64,000 nucleotides of DNA from the NCBI GenBank assembly GCA_003255065.1, contig QAOA01006526.1, positions 62,001 to 126,000 of the forward strand, in the 5' to 3' direction. Source of the stretch: Cercis canadensis (taxonomy: Eukaryota > Streptophyta > Magnoliopsida > Fabales > Fabaceae). This document shows, piece after piece, positions 11,140 to 24,600 of the stretch; the stretch's first letter is position 1; each line of letters begins with the position of its first letter. A program made the translations under genes and the position numbers. A model generated the notes under the pieces. That model saw only the letters and a list, made by a program, of their open reading frames with translations, was not told the origin of the DNA and ran no database searches.

Positions 11140-14100
11140 TCAAGCAGACACTTGGTTAGATTCTCGCAATCTCATGGTCTTGGTATGCAGCCTCTCCATG
11201 AAAGCTGAATTGGCCCTGAGTCTGTCCTTCACATATGAAGCCCGAGCCTCATCTACCAGTTTGTTAGCTTTCCCAGCCTCCTCAATGAGGGAAAGAAGAG
11301 TTCTTAAGCAGTCCTTTCTGTTTTCTTCTCGATGTTCAAACCTTCAAAATAAGGCAAAAGAAAATCTCAAACATAATTGTAGCTGCTTCCAAGTTTTCAG
11401 CTAAGGCCTAGCGATCCAAGAGTTTCAAAAGTTAATAATAAATCAAAACAATTTACATCTGGATAACACTTTACCTCTCACTAGTTATTGTAAGCTCATC
11501 TTTCCCTGGATGATAACGTTTCCCAACCAATTCTCTTAACCGATGAAATTGGTATCTTGAAAGCCCAAGCTCCTTCACAGTAACAGACAGTTTCACTTTT
11601 CTGTTTTTTGGATGCCAAGCATCACCACCAGGAGCAAATACTACCCGAGTTTGCCACCGGAGAATAGGGCCTTCACCAGGTGGGTCATCTAAATCCTTTT
11701 TGTTGTCCGGGTCAAACCGTGGGTCAAACTGTGGGAGCTCCTCCGCTTCCATCATCTTCATGTATTCCGCGACCATCTCATCCTCAAATTTCTTAAACTG
11801 TTCATAAGCTTCTTCAGGTTCAAGCTCCCCTCTTTCACACATATCCCCTAGCTCGTTGAATTTTTCCTCCACCTTCTTTTTAATATTATCTAGATAAGAT
11901 ATTTCACCAAAAAAAATTTAGCAGATTCATCTTAATATAACTCAAATCACTGAAGCCAAAATTGCAGACTGCATGCCTATTTAAACATCCACAGATAACA
12001 TACCAAAGGCCAACCAAAAAGAAAAGAAATCAAGGTGTCTACAAGCAAATTAATGTTAAACAACAAATCCTTGATTACAGCCTTCCACACTGTAACTTAG
12101 AATGGTTACCCAAAAGCACCAAGTACTGATCCACTTATAAAGGGCAAATCTCTCCTGTTAAGGAATATGCTCATGGCATCCCTGGATTATAGATTTACAG
12201 TGCACTCACTAAGATTCTCCTTAACCTTTATTATTATTGTTTCCATGCAAATACCAAATACAATGCTAAAATCCCAAAATTTTAATGTATATTTTACATG
12301 GTAATTAACACTGGATGCCAAACTAAGGTAATTCAATTTCTAAGTCATTAAATAATGACCCCTTAGTCCTTCAATTTTCATAATTACCAGGAGTCCAGGA
12401 CCATAAACAATTAAAAGTACTACATGGTTATACTGATACCTTGGGCTCTTAAAATCAACCACAAAATACAGAGCAGTAGCACAAAACATGTCAAACACCC
12501 GAAACTAAAGTCAATTTGCACTTGAACTGTCATTTATATCACATTACCTATTGTACATTAGAACCATGTTATTTATTTGATAGTAATTAAAAGAAAACCA
12601 AATTAATCCAGAACCCCAGTAGAGACTGGGAAAGTAATGGAATACATAATTTTGAAATCAAAGTGAGAAAAGCCAATCATTTTGACTGTTGATGAAAAAG
12701 AAGATGGAGAAAAAGGCAATACTTTTAAAAAGCAATTTATTTGCATCAAACAGTACCTTTAAATATAAAGCAGGTCAATTAAAATATGGGGAAAGAGTAG
12801 GAAATTTGGAATTTGAATCCTTAAAAAATTAAATAACTAAAATTTGAAATGCAGTCACACAAACAGCATGTATAATTATGAAACACATTAACTGTAGAAG
12901 AATGAAAACTAATAACAAAACCTTTTTCAACCTAATCCAGATTCTTTTACTAAATTTTGCTAATTCAAGTTCTCTTTATCAAAGGCTTCATTCTTGTATC
13001 TGCATATTTGGCAGTGCACTCTTAACCAATAATTTTTTCTCAGTCAATATGTCATGTTCCTCATTATTCTTTTTCTTTTTCCCTCAAATCTTAAATGATT
13101 CCTAAACTCTTTTTCCCCCCTAAAATTGATGTTTAGCAACATAAAAAGTCACTTTGAAGAGGCAAAACAAATTTCACAGAAATCATATCAAGAAGTCGAA
13201 GTACAATGGTTTCCACCAAAACTGCGGGAAAAAGCTGTTTTCTCTGCCAAAAATTGATAACACAATACTAGTCCTTCAATAACAGAGGAACATGAATACC
13301 ACCTTTATTCCAGCCCATACCTAAGAAAATGACACTAACCTCCCTTCATGCAAATTACTCCACAAGTACCAGAGAAAACATCTAACCATGTCTCTAAATT
13401 TTTAACCAACAAAATACACTGAACTCAATCTGGCCATAAATGCGCACACACAAACACAGAGGTCTCCACGGCACTTCTATATCAAGAACAACTAAAACCC
13501 TCATCAAATGGATAACAGGAAGTGAATAACAGGCACAACATTTTATCAAATGTTTATACATACAGATACACTAAAATCAAGGAATATTTGGGCCTGTAAA
13601 TAACTAGATTTCCCATCATTTTGTTTTTGACTTTATCAATATGACAATAAAAGTACCAAACATATATTAAAGGTTTTCACATAAAGACATACATGAATAA
13701 ACAGAAGTAACACCTCCTAATCAGTAACAAAGTCAAAATAAGAGATCCAAAGTTTTACTCAAGGTTGGATCTCCAGGAAAAAGTGAGGTTCGATGACTGT
13801 AGCAATCAACTCACAACGACTAGAATACCCTGTTTGCAATTCCAACTGAACAACCAAGATATCAATATTGCATCATCAATTGCAATTTTATTCCAGTACT
13901 TTAAGCCAGAAATATAGATGCTGAAAATTCTAAACCGCATTTGAGAGTTACACACAAAAGGAAACACCATCTATTTTTATTTGGCACCCTCAAATTTAAA
14001 TGATAATATGAATAAAATGAAACATTTAATTTATGACAGAGAAAAAAAACCATGCATCACCGACTATAACAAGATGAGGTAGAGGGGGTAGTCAAAGAAT

Positions 14101-15259
14101 AATGTGGCACCTGGGAGGAGTTTGTCCCAGCTAAGCATGTCCTGTAGAATCTCCTCACACTCCTTTGTATCCCTAAGGCACCCATGCTTGATCGCATCCT
14201 CAACAATCTCATCCCACTTCTTATCATCCATGTTGAAGTACTGATCTTTCACCATTCTCTTCATGACTATATCCCTAGCATCATATAAATCATCAATCTC
14301 CTCATCAGTATCATGCATTTCCTCAAAATCCGATTCAAACTCAACATCATTAACATCATCAATCGGCTGCATCTGGAGTTCCTCTATCAATTCATCATCT
14401 GTCTCATCATGCTTCTCTGCTAACTTTCTCTGCAAAATTGCCTCAAGGATTGATGGAAGTGCTTCCTCATCACCCTTGAAGTACTTCTCTATCCGTGTTT
14501 TAAGCTCTGAAAACAAAATACCCATAAATAGATTGCAAGACAAACCCAAAGATTAAATCATATAACTTTCAAAGTAAGCAATCCAAAAACTAAACAGGAT
14601 CGTGCATATATATTATATGAACCCACAAACACAAAGTACACTGAACAATTCAGTTTACTTCATAATTGTTTATAACTCGGATCTTGAAACTCAGTAATAA
14701 AAATTAAATCAAGTTATACTATTTTGTCAAAGGATTATTTAGAATATGCAGAAATTAATATGGGAATATAGGGAAAAAAAAGAGTTAAGCCTTTTCCAGT
14801 TTAGGATCCCAATAGCAAATTCAGCTCCACTACAACGAATCTAATCTAACCACCCTGCTAATGGCAGGCCTGTTTCCAACTAGTTTATAGCTACTCCTGT
14901 ATAAACAAGATGAGTCACAACAAATTCACTAAATGCCATCACTTTTACTTATTCCTGATGAAATTTTCGTCCATTTTGCAACCAAACAATCATAAAACAG
15001 TCTTGTTACCTTTGTTATTGATGTCCTCAACGTCGACGGAGACATCCTTTTTTACGGGATTCGCCAAGTTCGTCTGAGGAACAGGGTTCGGGTTGTCACC
15101 GGACGAATCGTTCTCGGAAGAGAAGAACCTGAGCCGGGAGCGAGTCAAGGCGGCGAGTGGAACGAGTGAGGTTGAGGTACTAGAGTTTGGATTGTATCTG
15201 GGAGGAGGGTGAAGACTCCGAGTGTAGAGAGAGACATTTCTCAGTAGAGCCCGTTTCAT
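11140..15259 (-). CDS. Mitochondrial small ribosomal subunit protein mS35
   Basis: Four exons (15259-15010, 14506-14111, 11889-11475, 11341-11140) join by GT-AG introns to give 420 residues. The first about 50 residues form an Arg-rich presequence (MKRALLRNVSLYTRSLHPPP), with RLRFFSS as a likely processing site, so import into mitochondria is expected. A coiled acidic middle (residues about 84-215, ELKTRIEKYFKGDEEALPS onward) precedes the conserved S24/S35 domain. That domain includes PILRWQTRVVFAPGGDAWHP, KVKLSVTVKELGLS and LRELVGKRYHPGKDELTITS. The third exon was set at 11889 because only that acceptor (TATCTAG) keeps the phase, giving LLPDNIKKKVEEKF. The 2.2-kb second intron holds no gene I can see. 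A truncated relative lies just upstream (16729-17386). Confidence 0.92.
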
Positions 15260-16728
15260 GGCTCTCTAGGGTTTAACCTTGGTTTGGGTTTCGGAGTGGC
15301 TACCACCTTGATTCTTTTCATCATGTTTACCACTCTGAAGTCTGAAGCCTTTTAAGTTTAACAACACATTTCAGCCCTTATTGCTGCTCCTCCCATTAAG
15401 CCCTTCCTTTTCTATTCAGTAGCTGATAATTATTTTAAAAATTACTCAAAAAATAGTGATTGAACAACAACATAATTTTTGTCCAAAAAAAACATAATTT
15501 TACTTAAGACGATGAAAAATCAAAATAAACGAATGGTATGACATTTCACAAAAAAGAAAAAAAAAATTGAGGAAAAGTTCCCCAAGTGCAAGAGCAATAA
15601 CTTTAAGAAAAATATGCTCTTTTTGACATATTTTTGGAAATTGGCTAAAATATCACTTAATACAATATTAATATTTTATTTATATATGTAATTATTTTGT
15701 TTATTATGTGATTATCATATTATATATATAAATAAAATAACTACATTGTGTCGAGAGCTATTTTAATCACTTCTCAAAGAGTGTCAAGCACTTAATTTAT
15801 AATTGGATATTTTTTCTTCAAAGTTCTCACACTTAAAAATAATTTTTCCAAAAATTAATGTCACGATTTTAACTATTAAGTATCAAATCCGGATAATGTT
15901 AGTATATTTCACATGAAAAGATAAAAAGGAGGATGTGGACGATACAAATACAACACAGTGCTATTATATAACATGTGAGCTTTTAGAAGATATCAAGAAT
16001 GCTATTTTAAAATAGTAACATTTTCAAACTATTGTAATATGTATTAGCATTTTATCTTTAGACCCACCAAAAAAGAGCAAATCCGACTCTTCTGTAATGC
16101 AACTTACTACTTGGAGAATAAAGTGCAAATGGTTTAAATGTTAATAAAATATAAATTATTAGATAATATAATATAATATAATTTATAGATTTTTTAATAA
16201 ATTTTCATCAATTATTTTGCAAATACACTTTATTCTCTGTACTTGCTGCATTGTCAGAGTGCCGTGTAAATTTGATATCATCTGTGGAGTAAGTTGTTGG
16301 TTCGTGTAACAATCCTCTACTGTTAAAAAAATAAGATTCAAATGTCACTTCACATCAACAGAATTTTTTGCTATTAAGAAAAAAGAAAGTGGAGCATTAC
16401 TAATGTAACTGTGAGTTGAGATAGTTTATCTACTATGAACAATTTGGAGCTGCAACTGGGTTAATAGAGAGAATAGCCTTATATCACTTGACAAAAAGAT
16501 ATGGACTTGTGATCCCTATGTTTAAAATGATACATTGATATCAAGGAAATTATTTGGGTATTAGTAATATCCACAAAAGAATGCATTCAAATAACTGAAT
16601 TGGCAAATTCATACCCTTGTGTTCATTCTTAAGCTACAATGCGGATGAAAAGCAATTTTTACTATGTACAATCAAGTTTGTGTCTCAGTCTCCACTGCCA
16701 CTGGTAGTTGCGATTTCATTCCTTCACC
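15260..16728. other. Spacer between mS35 gene and its truncated paralogue
   Basis: AT-rich DNA holding the mS35 promoter (minus strand) and a degenerate foldback at about 16080-16285. No coding sequence seen. No mS35 exon 3 or 4 sequence was found here. Confidence 0.5.
16080..16285. repeat. Degenerate foldback element
   Basis: The left arm around GAGAATAAAGTG (about 16112) is matched in inverted order by CACTTTATTCTCTGTAC (about 16227). The match extends outward with mismatches on both sides for about 45 bases. The centre is AT-only. It looks like an old MITE; no clear target duplication. Confidence 0.4.
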
Positions 16729-17386
16729 TCAATCTTCCTTATCACTATCATCTGCTGACTCTGACTCTGCGCCCTTCCTAAATATTTCTCCGATCAACTC
16801 ATCATCGGCTTCTTCTTCATGCTTCCCTGACAATTTTCTCTTCAGTATTGCCTCAAAGATTGAAGGTAGAGCATCAGCATCGCCCTCCCTAAGCTTCGCT
16901 ATACGCTTCTTCAGTTCTTTAACCAAACAAAAGATTTGTACAGCATAGAATCAGACCCAAACAACCTAAAAGTTAGAGATGAAATTACAAATATCCACAG
17001 ACGCATTATATCAAACATTTGAAGCACACCCAGAGAAGGAAACACTATAACAATGAAAAATTGATGTGTACACTATACCAAATGAGAAATTTAACTTTAG
17101 ACAATTCACACAGATCGTGTCAGTTCTGAGCGGGGTAAAAGAAAAAAGACAAATTTTTACCTTCGTCACTCACGTCCTCTGCATCAACGGGGGCTTCTTT
17201 CTTCTGGGTTTGGGTGAAGTGAGGTTCATCCCGCAGATTGTTTATAGAAGAATAGAACCTGGGTGTGGAGCCACTTGAAGCAGAGAGGGAGACAAAAAGA
17301 GGAATACGATTTGGGTTATGGTTGAAGCGAGATAAAAGAAGATTGCGCGCGCACAATGAGAAATCTCTGAGCAGAGCTCCTTTCAT
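16729..17386 (-). CDS. Truncated mS35-like protein (N-terminal region only)
   Basis: Two exons (17386-17161 and 16916-16729) join in phase to give 137 residues. The first 75 residues mirror the mS35 presequence region (MKGALLRDFSLCARN, PRFYSS). The second exon resembles the start of mS35 exon 2 (ELKKRIAKLREGDADALPS, FEAILKRKLSGKHEEEADDEL). It then diverges and stops after an acidic Ser/Asp tail (ESADDSDKED). The conserved ribosomal S24/S35 domain is absent. The intron is at the same position and phase as in the full gene. The acceptor (TTGGTTAAAG) is weaker than in the full copy. It may be a truncated duplicate, a degenerating copy or a short protein with its own role. The open frame and start are intact, so I list it as coding. 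Confidence 0.68.
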
Positions 17387-20300
17387 GGCTGTTGCAGGCT
17401 ACGCTTCAGTACTTTTTGCTACAGTGTTTTCCTTGTGAAAGAACACAATTTTATAGTGAAAAGTTACCCAAAACCTAAGCCCATCTCCACAAGGTTAGGC
17501 TTTAGTTTACTGGGCCTTCTAGCTAGGGGCACAAGACTTTTCAGCCCAAATTAGACTATCTTCTTCTTAGCAAGCCCAACTTTCAGCCCAAGAAAAATGA
17601 GTTCTTACTAAATCCACCATTAAGTTGGTTCCCATGATATTAATCTGGCGCATCATGACCTTGGTTAGTTTCTTCTTTCAATAAAGTTTTCATTGTAGCC
17701 AAGTGGTCATTCTTAGAGCTTGTGGATTTTATACTTAAATTTAGAGTCGAAATTGAAAGTACTAAAAAAAAAAAATTCATCAAAAAAATGTCATCATTAA
17801 TGATATAAACCATGTTTATGAAATTATATACTTTGCCACTTGTTATTTTATATTTATAAGAGCACAAATTTCACAACACCCAATGGACAAGTTCAATGAT
17901 ATACTTTGTGGTTGTCATTGCCATTTGCCAAAATCAGAGTATGTGTAATGCACAAAAAAAAAAACCAAGAACAAAGTATACCACTTTTATGAGANCATCA
18001 AAAAAAATGTCATCATTAATGATATAAACCATGTTTATGAAATTATATACTCTGCCACTTGTTATTTTATATTTATAAGAGCACAAATTTCACAACACCC
18101 AATGGACAAGTTCAATGATATACTTTGTGGTTGTCATTGCCATTTGCCAAAATCAGAGTATGTGTAATGCACAAAAAAAAAACCAAGAACAAAGTATACC
18201 ACTTTTATGAGAGTGTTTTTGTAGAAATGTAGCTTAAATTTAATTATTGAGAATATTTTTTAATCATATTTCCTCTACCAAACATGGCACTAGAGTTGTA
18301 TTTTCTCATTGTTTCATAGCTACCCATTTCCTTTATTATTTATTTTTTTGTTGCAACTGTGGCTAAGCTAATTAAAGTTTAAAACGCCCCATCAAGAAGA
18401 AAACAAACTAGGGCTCATGAGTTTTTGCAATAGGACTTTCTTTCTTGGCAGAGGGAACTTGAAGGAATACAATGAGTAACAGTCACGTCATGAGCCCAAA
18501 GGAGATTGTATAGTGTTCTCTTCTCTTGCCATAAAAAGTACTCCGGCTTTAATAATATAATTATTTAAAAATTCAAATTATTATCATAAGATATCACAAA
18601 GCTCAAGTAATAGATATGAATATGGAAACTACATAATCATTAATCAAAGAATAATTAAAAAAATTGAAATAATTGAAGAACCATTAAAAGATGTAATTGG
18701 AATGGGGATGAGTAAAAGCAAAGAAAAGTGAGAAAGAAAAGCGCTATATAATAAAAGCTTTAGTGGTGCCAAAAAGAGAGATAGTAATCAGATTCAGGTT
18801 CCCTTTTTTTTTTTTCTTTGTTGATTAGACGTATTCCTATCTAGGGGTAACATTTTTTTGGTCATTTTCAACCTTGCCTTTAATTTTAGACAATTAATAT
18901 CTCAAAAAATGACATTTTGGCAGTCATTGAAATACTCATCATCAACCAAACCAACACAGCTGTTGTCACTTGACTGCCTCCCAAACATGCACACATCTCC
19001 CTTTAGCTTGCTTCTTGCATGAATGAGCTTGAGCTAAAACAAACAATAGAAAATCCAAATCTAAAAGGACAGAAAAATGTCACAAAAATCCATTTTCAAT
19101 ATTAAATTATATTGAAGATGTCTGAAAATGCACCCAAAAAAATTGAAGATGTCTGAAATGACATCATTATTCCCAAACAAATAATTACAACAACCAATAA
19201 CCAATTGATGTGGCCTTTCACCATGCTATGATCACCCATTATTACCAATTTGGACAAATCTATGAAATTTTCTTTTTCATTTTTTGTATCAAAGTACATT
19301 ATGGTCATGGATAGATTTTAATTAAATTTAATAAACCTTTTTCTGCACAATGACCAGCATAATATAATTGGAGCTTATGAATAATCATAAGTTATAGGTG
19401 AATGTGCTCAAGCATAATTTTGTTTTCCTGCCAAGTTAAGGGTCAGTGTGTTGCCTAATCAATTAAAATTAAATCAAATAATTAAGAACAGAGTCCCTTT
19501 CTGCCTACCAAAAGAAAGGAATCGTCCCTTTCTATTATTTAGTAGGACTAAAACATTTGAGCTACTGCTTTAAAAAATATTGTTTTTAGCATCATTTATA
19601 TAAAGATAATTAAATGAAATTAGTACCATAACCATAAATTAATACCTCTATGAAACTGTTGTTATAGGAAACCTTAGAGATGCAAGAGACAATACCAAAC
19701 TTGGCAATAATTAATTGATATATTCTCCAATATGGCATATATAACAATCTGGTTTTTCGAGATCACTGAATCATAGCTTCCATAATTTTAAAAAGGAATT
19801 AGGGAGCAAAGTACAGATCAGCCCTAATTAAAATCACCATGTGACATGTATGTTGAATTCCTTGGTTTAGACTTAAAGAATCTTTTGCCAATTAATGACA
19901 AATTAGAACGTACTATGTAAACAGCATTCCTAATCCTTTCTTAAGCATTTAATTAATGGGGTTGCAACACTTTTCAGACTTACCTAAATTGGAAACGGAA
20001 GCCAAGTTGAATGGTATAGCAGTAAAGTTTAAAATTTACCATTTACCAAAACTGAAAAAAAGAAAAGCTTAAAATCTTACCAAAGCAAAAGGAAAGAAGT
20101 TGAATCTACTTGGCGTCCAAGTTTCAAATTTGCAAGCAATCAAGTTCACACCATTGATGTAACTAAAGAGATGCTTTAATTGCTTCCATTAGTGAATCAA
20201 CCACATTAAGATATCAAGCTGAATTTAAACATTAATGACGATATTACTTGCTAAGGGAATTTTTATTCATCTTCTGCTCCTCTGGCCAAATTGTTATTTT

Positions 20301-21622
20301 GTCCCCCAATAACTCTAGCTGTGGTCCAAGCTTAATTAATCAACATGGGTCATAGTAACTCAAACATGCAAAAGAACAGTTGTAACCAGATGACTCTTAG
20401 CTAGAGTCAAAAAAATTACTGGGCCATTTTGTTTGTCCTTTCTTGCCTTTGTTCTTTATACTTCTTTACGATCCCATTTCCTTATCACTTTTACACTTTT
20501 CAAGATTATTTACAATCAAGGAGAGATCTTATGACAATTCACACCATGTCGTTTGGAGATCACTCCATCATATGGGTCAAGGGTCATTTTTTACCACCAA
20601 AAAGGATCATTTTTTGGGTACGAGGGGTTAAGTATATAATACTCATTATAGGTAGAGAAAATTCAAACAGCTGAAAGATCAGCTATTATTCACACCAAGA
20701 ATGAAGATATATCAGAAAGTTTCAATTTAGAGTTTTTTCCCCCTCCAAATAGACTTTAGTCATTTGCTCTCAATTTTCTACATTGAGTATTGGGTTTAGA
20801 CAAGGAAATGGGTCTTCTGTTTCCATTGCAATAGAAAATAAATGTGTAGAATTGAGTAAGGAAGAAAAGTGCTTCTTTTGCCTCGAAATATGAACCAAAC
20901 TTTTTTATGTTTTAGTGGAAATAAACAATGTTTTCAGGCTTCCAGCTACTGCAATGTTGTATTTGACCTTGATATTGTACAAATAATACAATACAGTGAC
21001 CTGCATGGACCTTAATTAACAGCAAGAATGCTTTACAAAGAAGACATTCCTTGAGTCAAAATCCAAGACTCCCCACGTGATAACAACTATTTTGGCTGAG
21101 TTCTGTAGATGGCTGGTAAACTATAGGGTATTATAATCCACCATCCACTTATGGTTTTTGACCTTGTGATTTCTATGTGGGACCCTTTCAAATGTTGTCC
21201 TCTAAAATCTGACTTTCTGTAGGGCTTAGTGTATTTTATTGCCATTTCCCATTCAAGCCTCAAAATACTAGAGAGCAAAGCAGAGAGAGGGGAAGGGATT
21301 CCCCACTTCTGTTTTGATAAGTAGCATCACTTTAGCTTAAACAGCACAAAAAGAAACAAAAGTTAGTCACAGTTTCCACAGTCTCAGTCTACTGATTGGT
21401 AGCATATGCCCACATTTTCAGCAAGAAGACAAAGCAGAGCCCACCTAACAACCCCATAAGAAAAGGAACCCCTCAATTAAAATTTCATTATTTCAAACTA
21501 ATCAAAATCTGTTCTGCAACCATATTCTCTTCTCTGCACAACTTGAAGAAATCCATTCCCTCCTTGAGTTTGTTCCATCTCTTCTCTCTCTGTTTCTCAC
21601 TCTCTCTTTCTCTTTCTAAATC
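17387..21622. other. Gene-poor region with a 217-bp direct duplication
   Basis: About 4.2 kb between the mS35-like copy and the RING ligase gene. Apart from the duplication at 17778-18212 it is AT-rich with short unassignable frames. The last about 60 bases before 21623 are a CT-rich tract (about 21565-21618), typical of a plant 5' leader. Confidence 0.5.
17778..18212. repeat. Near-identical 217-bp direct repeat flanking an undetermined base
   Basis: Copy 1 (17778-17994) and copy 2 (17996-18212) are almost identical, differing by one base (TACTTTGCC against TACTCTGCC) and by lengths of A runs. One N at 17995 separates them. The N at the junction suggests an uncollapsed contig overlap rather than a biological duplication. 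Confidence 0.85.
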
Positions 21623-24600
21623 ATGCCTGTAGTTACAGACGCCTCAACAGTAGCAGAACACATCAAATGGAGAAGGCCCAGAAACCAATTTAGCCACGCC
21701 ATTGCAGAAACAGATCCAAACCCGCAAATCCCTTCCATAATCCAATCCACTCGCTGCAAATCCACAATTTCCTCTCTGCTACTCTCTACTTTCTCTAACA
21801 ACAGCACAAATGAAACCATACAGGGCAACATCAATGGCGGTGGCCATAATAACAAAAAGAAGAACAATTTCTCTGCAGCAAGTTTTAGAGGACTCGGATG
21901 CACTGCTGGCGCGTCGCAGCAGGTGTCGGTTCCGGCGGTGATTCGGACATCGGCGGATTGGCAGGGAAAGAAGGCAAGAAAAAAGAAGCACAAAAGGAGT
22001 AATGCGAAGAACAATAACGGCAGCAAGACCGTTCAAGGCGTTCTTGATGGTTCAAACTCTGGGTCTGCTAATTGTGTCGATTTTCAAGATGTTTGGTGTG
22101 GCCCTGGAATTGGGTTTTCAGCAGATGCTGCTGCCTCAGTCGATTGCGTTGTGGCGAGGAAGAATGTGTCTGCAAGAGGGAAGATTGACGTGGAGAAGAT
22201 AAGCCACAGGGAGAGGGAGGTATTCTAATTTCTGTACAATGATCTATTTCTCGTTATCTTCCTATTTCTTGAATGAGTTTGTGGCTGAATCCGTTCTCTG
22301 TCTGATTATAGAAAATATTGTTTCTTTTTTACATCTTCTAGTGTTCCTCTATCTCTACTTTGATGGGTCCTTCATAAAACCTGGTTTTTTTCTTCAAAAA
22401 TGGTTCATTTCTGTTTCTATTGTGATTATGGCTGCATAGCCTGCATCATAATAAACCTCAATAGTAAATTTGTAAACTTTCTGGTATTTTTTCCCCCTTC
22501 ACTACCATTTTCCCTGCTTGTTCTTTTCACATTATTATTATTATAGCTGGGCCTTTATTATCCAATCCAATAAAATAGAGAAGAAAAAATTGAAAATATT
22601 TGTAGCTGGGCTAGACGCCGATCTTTTCCATCTAGGGTAGGGCCTTACATTTTTGAAGTCTCTATTTTCTACATTTATATTGTAGCTACCATCGCCTACT
22701 AATGCGTGCACGTATCCTTTTGCCTATTAACAGACGCAAAAACAAAACCTTCATTGGCTGCTTACCCTTTAGGTTAGGAGACTAAAAAATCGATCTTGTG
22801 ATAACTTATCAAGTGATTGGAGTGGAGCAGGACACTCTTTCTTCTCTCTCTTGTTTATCTCAATTTATATTGAAAAGTTGTGTATATCCAAAAGGATTAG
22901 TTATGATATTTGTTGCACCCGTGCTGTGTTCAGTTTCGTTTTGCTTATTTGATCATTTTGGTATGAATTGGTTTTAAATGGTTTAACGGTGCTTCCTATA
23001 TATTGGCAGCGTCCCTCTTACTTAGGGAGGCGCACCGTAAACCCAGAACCCATCTCGTTTATGGATTCTGATCCTGACATTTTCGAAACGCGCCCGGGCT
23101 CTGACTCATTTGGAACTGCTAGATTCTATCGCCATGTTCGACCTCCATCCTCTGATGGTTTTCCCGAGGTTGGTTCTTGCTCTAATATTCTTTCATGCAT
23201 TCTTTTTGTGGACATTGATCAGTGTAGGTTTAGATTCCTTTTTATGATGCTAGTTCTATCTTGATTGATATGGTTCATTTGCAATTTATCAAGTTTTGAT
23301 AATTTCTATCAGATGCTAATATTTTGTAAATGATCTGGCATTGTAGTTGATTTTACTGACAAACTCTCTGATATTTTATTGTTCCTTAATAAATAACACG
23401 TAAAAATTTTAAAAACTTAAATTCAATTTAATTAATGGAAGTTGCCATGGATGAGAGTTGAATGTCAATGTAGTGAGAACTAAAGCAAAGTATACCTTAA
23501 TTCACCTCTCCAAAGTAGAATGACTTATGCACTGCCAACTACTGTGAAACGTTGTATCGGTTCCTAGAGACTTCTAGATTGACAATATTAACTACAATAA
23601 TAATTATGAGGTACAAAAAACAAGCAAGATCTATATGAACTTTGACACTTCCAATGCTTCAATATCCTGAGCGTTTGGAAGACTAAGAGTTCTAATATAA
23701 CAAAGACTCTTGAAAATTCTAATTATTTATCGGCAATGTCAACAGTAAAATTTTGGTTTCTTAATGGTCCTTGCCTGTTGGAGAGGAAAGTACCACTATA
23801 CTGTCGTCTGTTTAGATGAAAACAGGGACTTCTCAATTAGAGTAGGTTGTTTGGTGCTTTATACTATTTATGCATGCCGTCATGCACACACATTGGATTG
23901 GATGAAGACAGTATATTCTTAAAGTGTGTGATTGAATAATCTGCTTCTTCTTTTCAGTGACACTTTTTAATCATCTTATCATGAAGTTTAGCTGGTACTG
24001 GAACTGGTACACATTGCATTCAAGTTTGTTTAGGTTTTAGATACATAAAAAATCTGATTGTTCATGGACATGAAGTCATGGTAGAATGAAGCTTGCGGTT
24101 TGAATTGATCCTGACCCTGGTTAGCTTGGGTGATTTTGGAAATAGTGCAAGCAGCACTCCCGACCAATTAGAACATGTTTGTAGGAGAATGTGTTGGGAT
24201 TTGGATGCAGATTTTTTCTTTTGTTATTATTTAGTCCCCAAACCAAAAAAAGGTTGATTAGACTTGACTCCTATGTTGAAGTAATTTATGATTCTAAAAT
24301 ATCAAACATACATTTCACCTAAAAAAAATCAAACATGCATATAGAGCCTGCATAAATTCTCTAAAACAGTCTATTCAAGATCAAAGTAGATTGAGGTGAT
24401 GTATTCCCTTGTATTGGATGTAGCAGAGGCACACAACTGTTAAGTTGTAAGATGCAAAACAAAATTTAGTCCAATGATTTGCTATTAGTTACCAGGCTCA
24501 TACAAATTGACAAGAAAAAAAAAAATAGCTAGATAGTCATTTTTTTTCCTGTTTCAGTTGCCATTTTGCTATATGGAGTTTTCTTTATTTGAAAAATCTG

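Noticed and set aside
19102..19308. 68-residue hydrophobic open frame on the minus strand
   Set aside because: Short, in AT-rich DNA, no splice partners and no known family.
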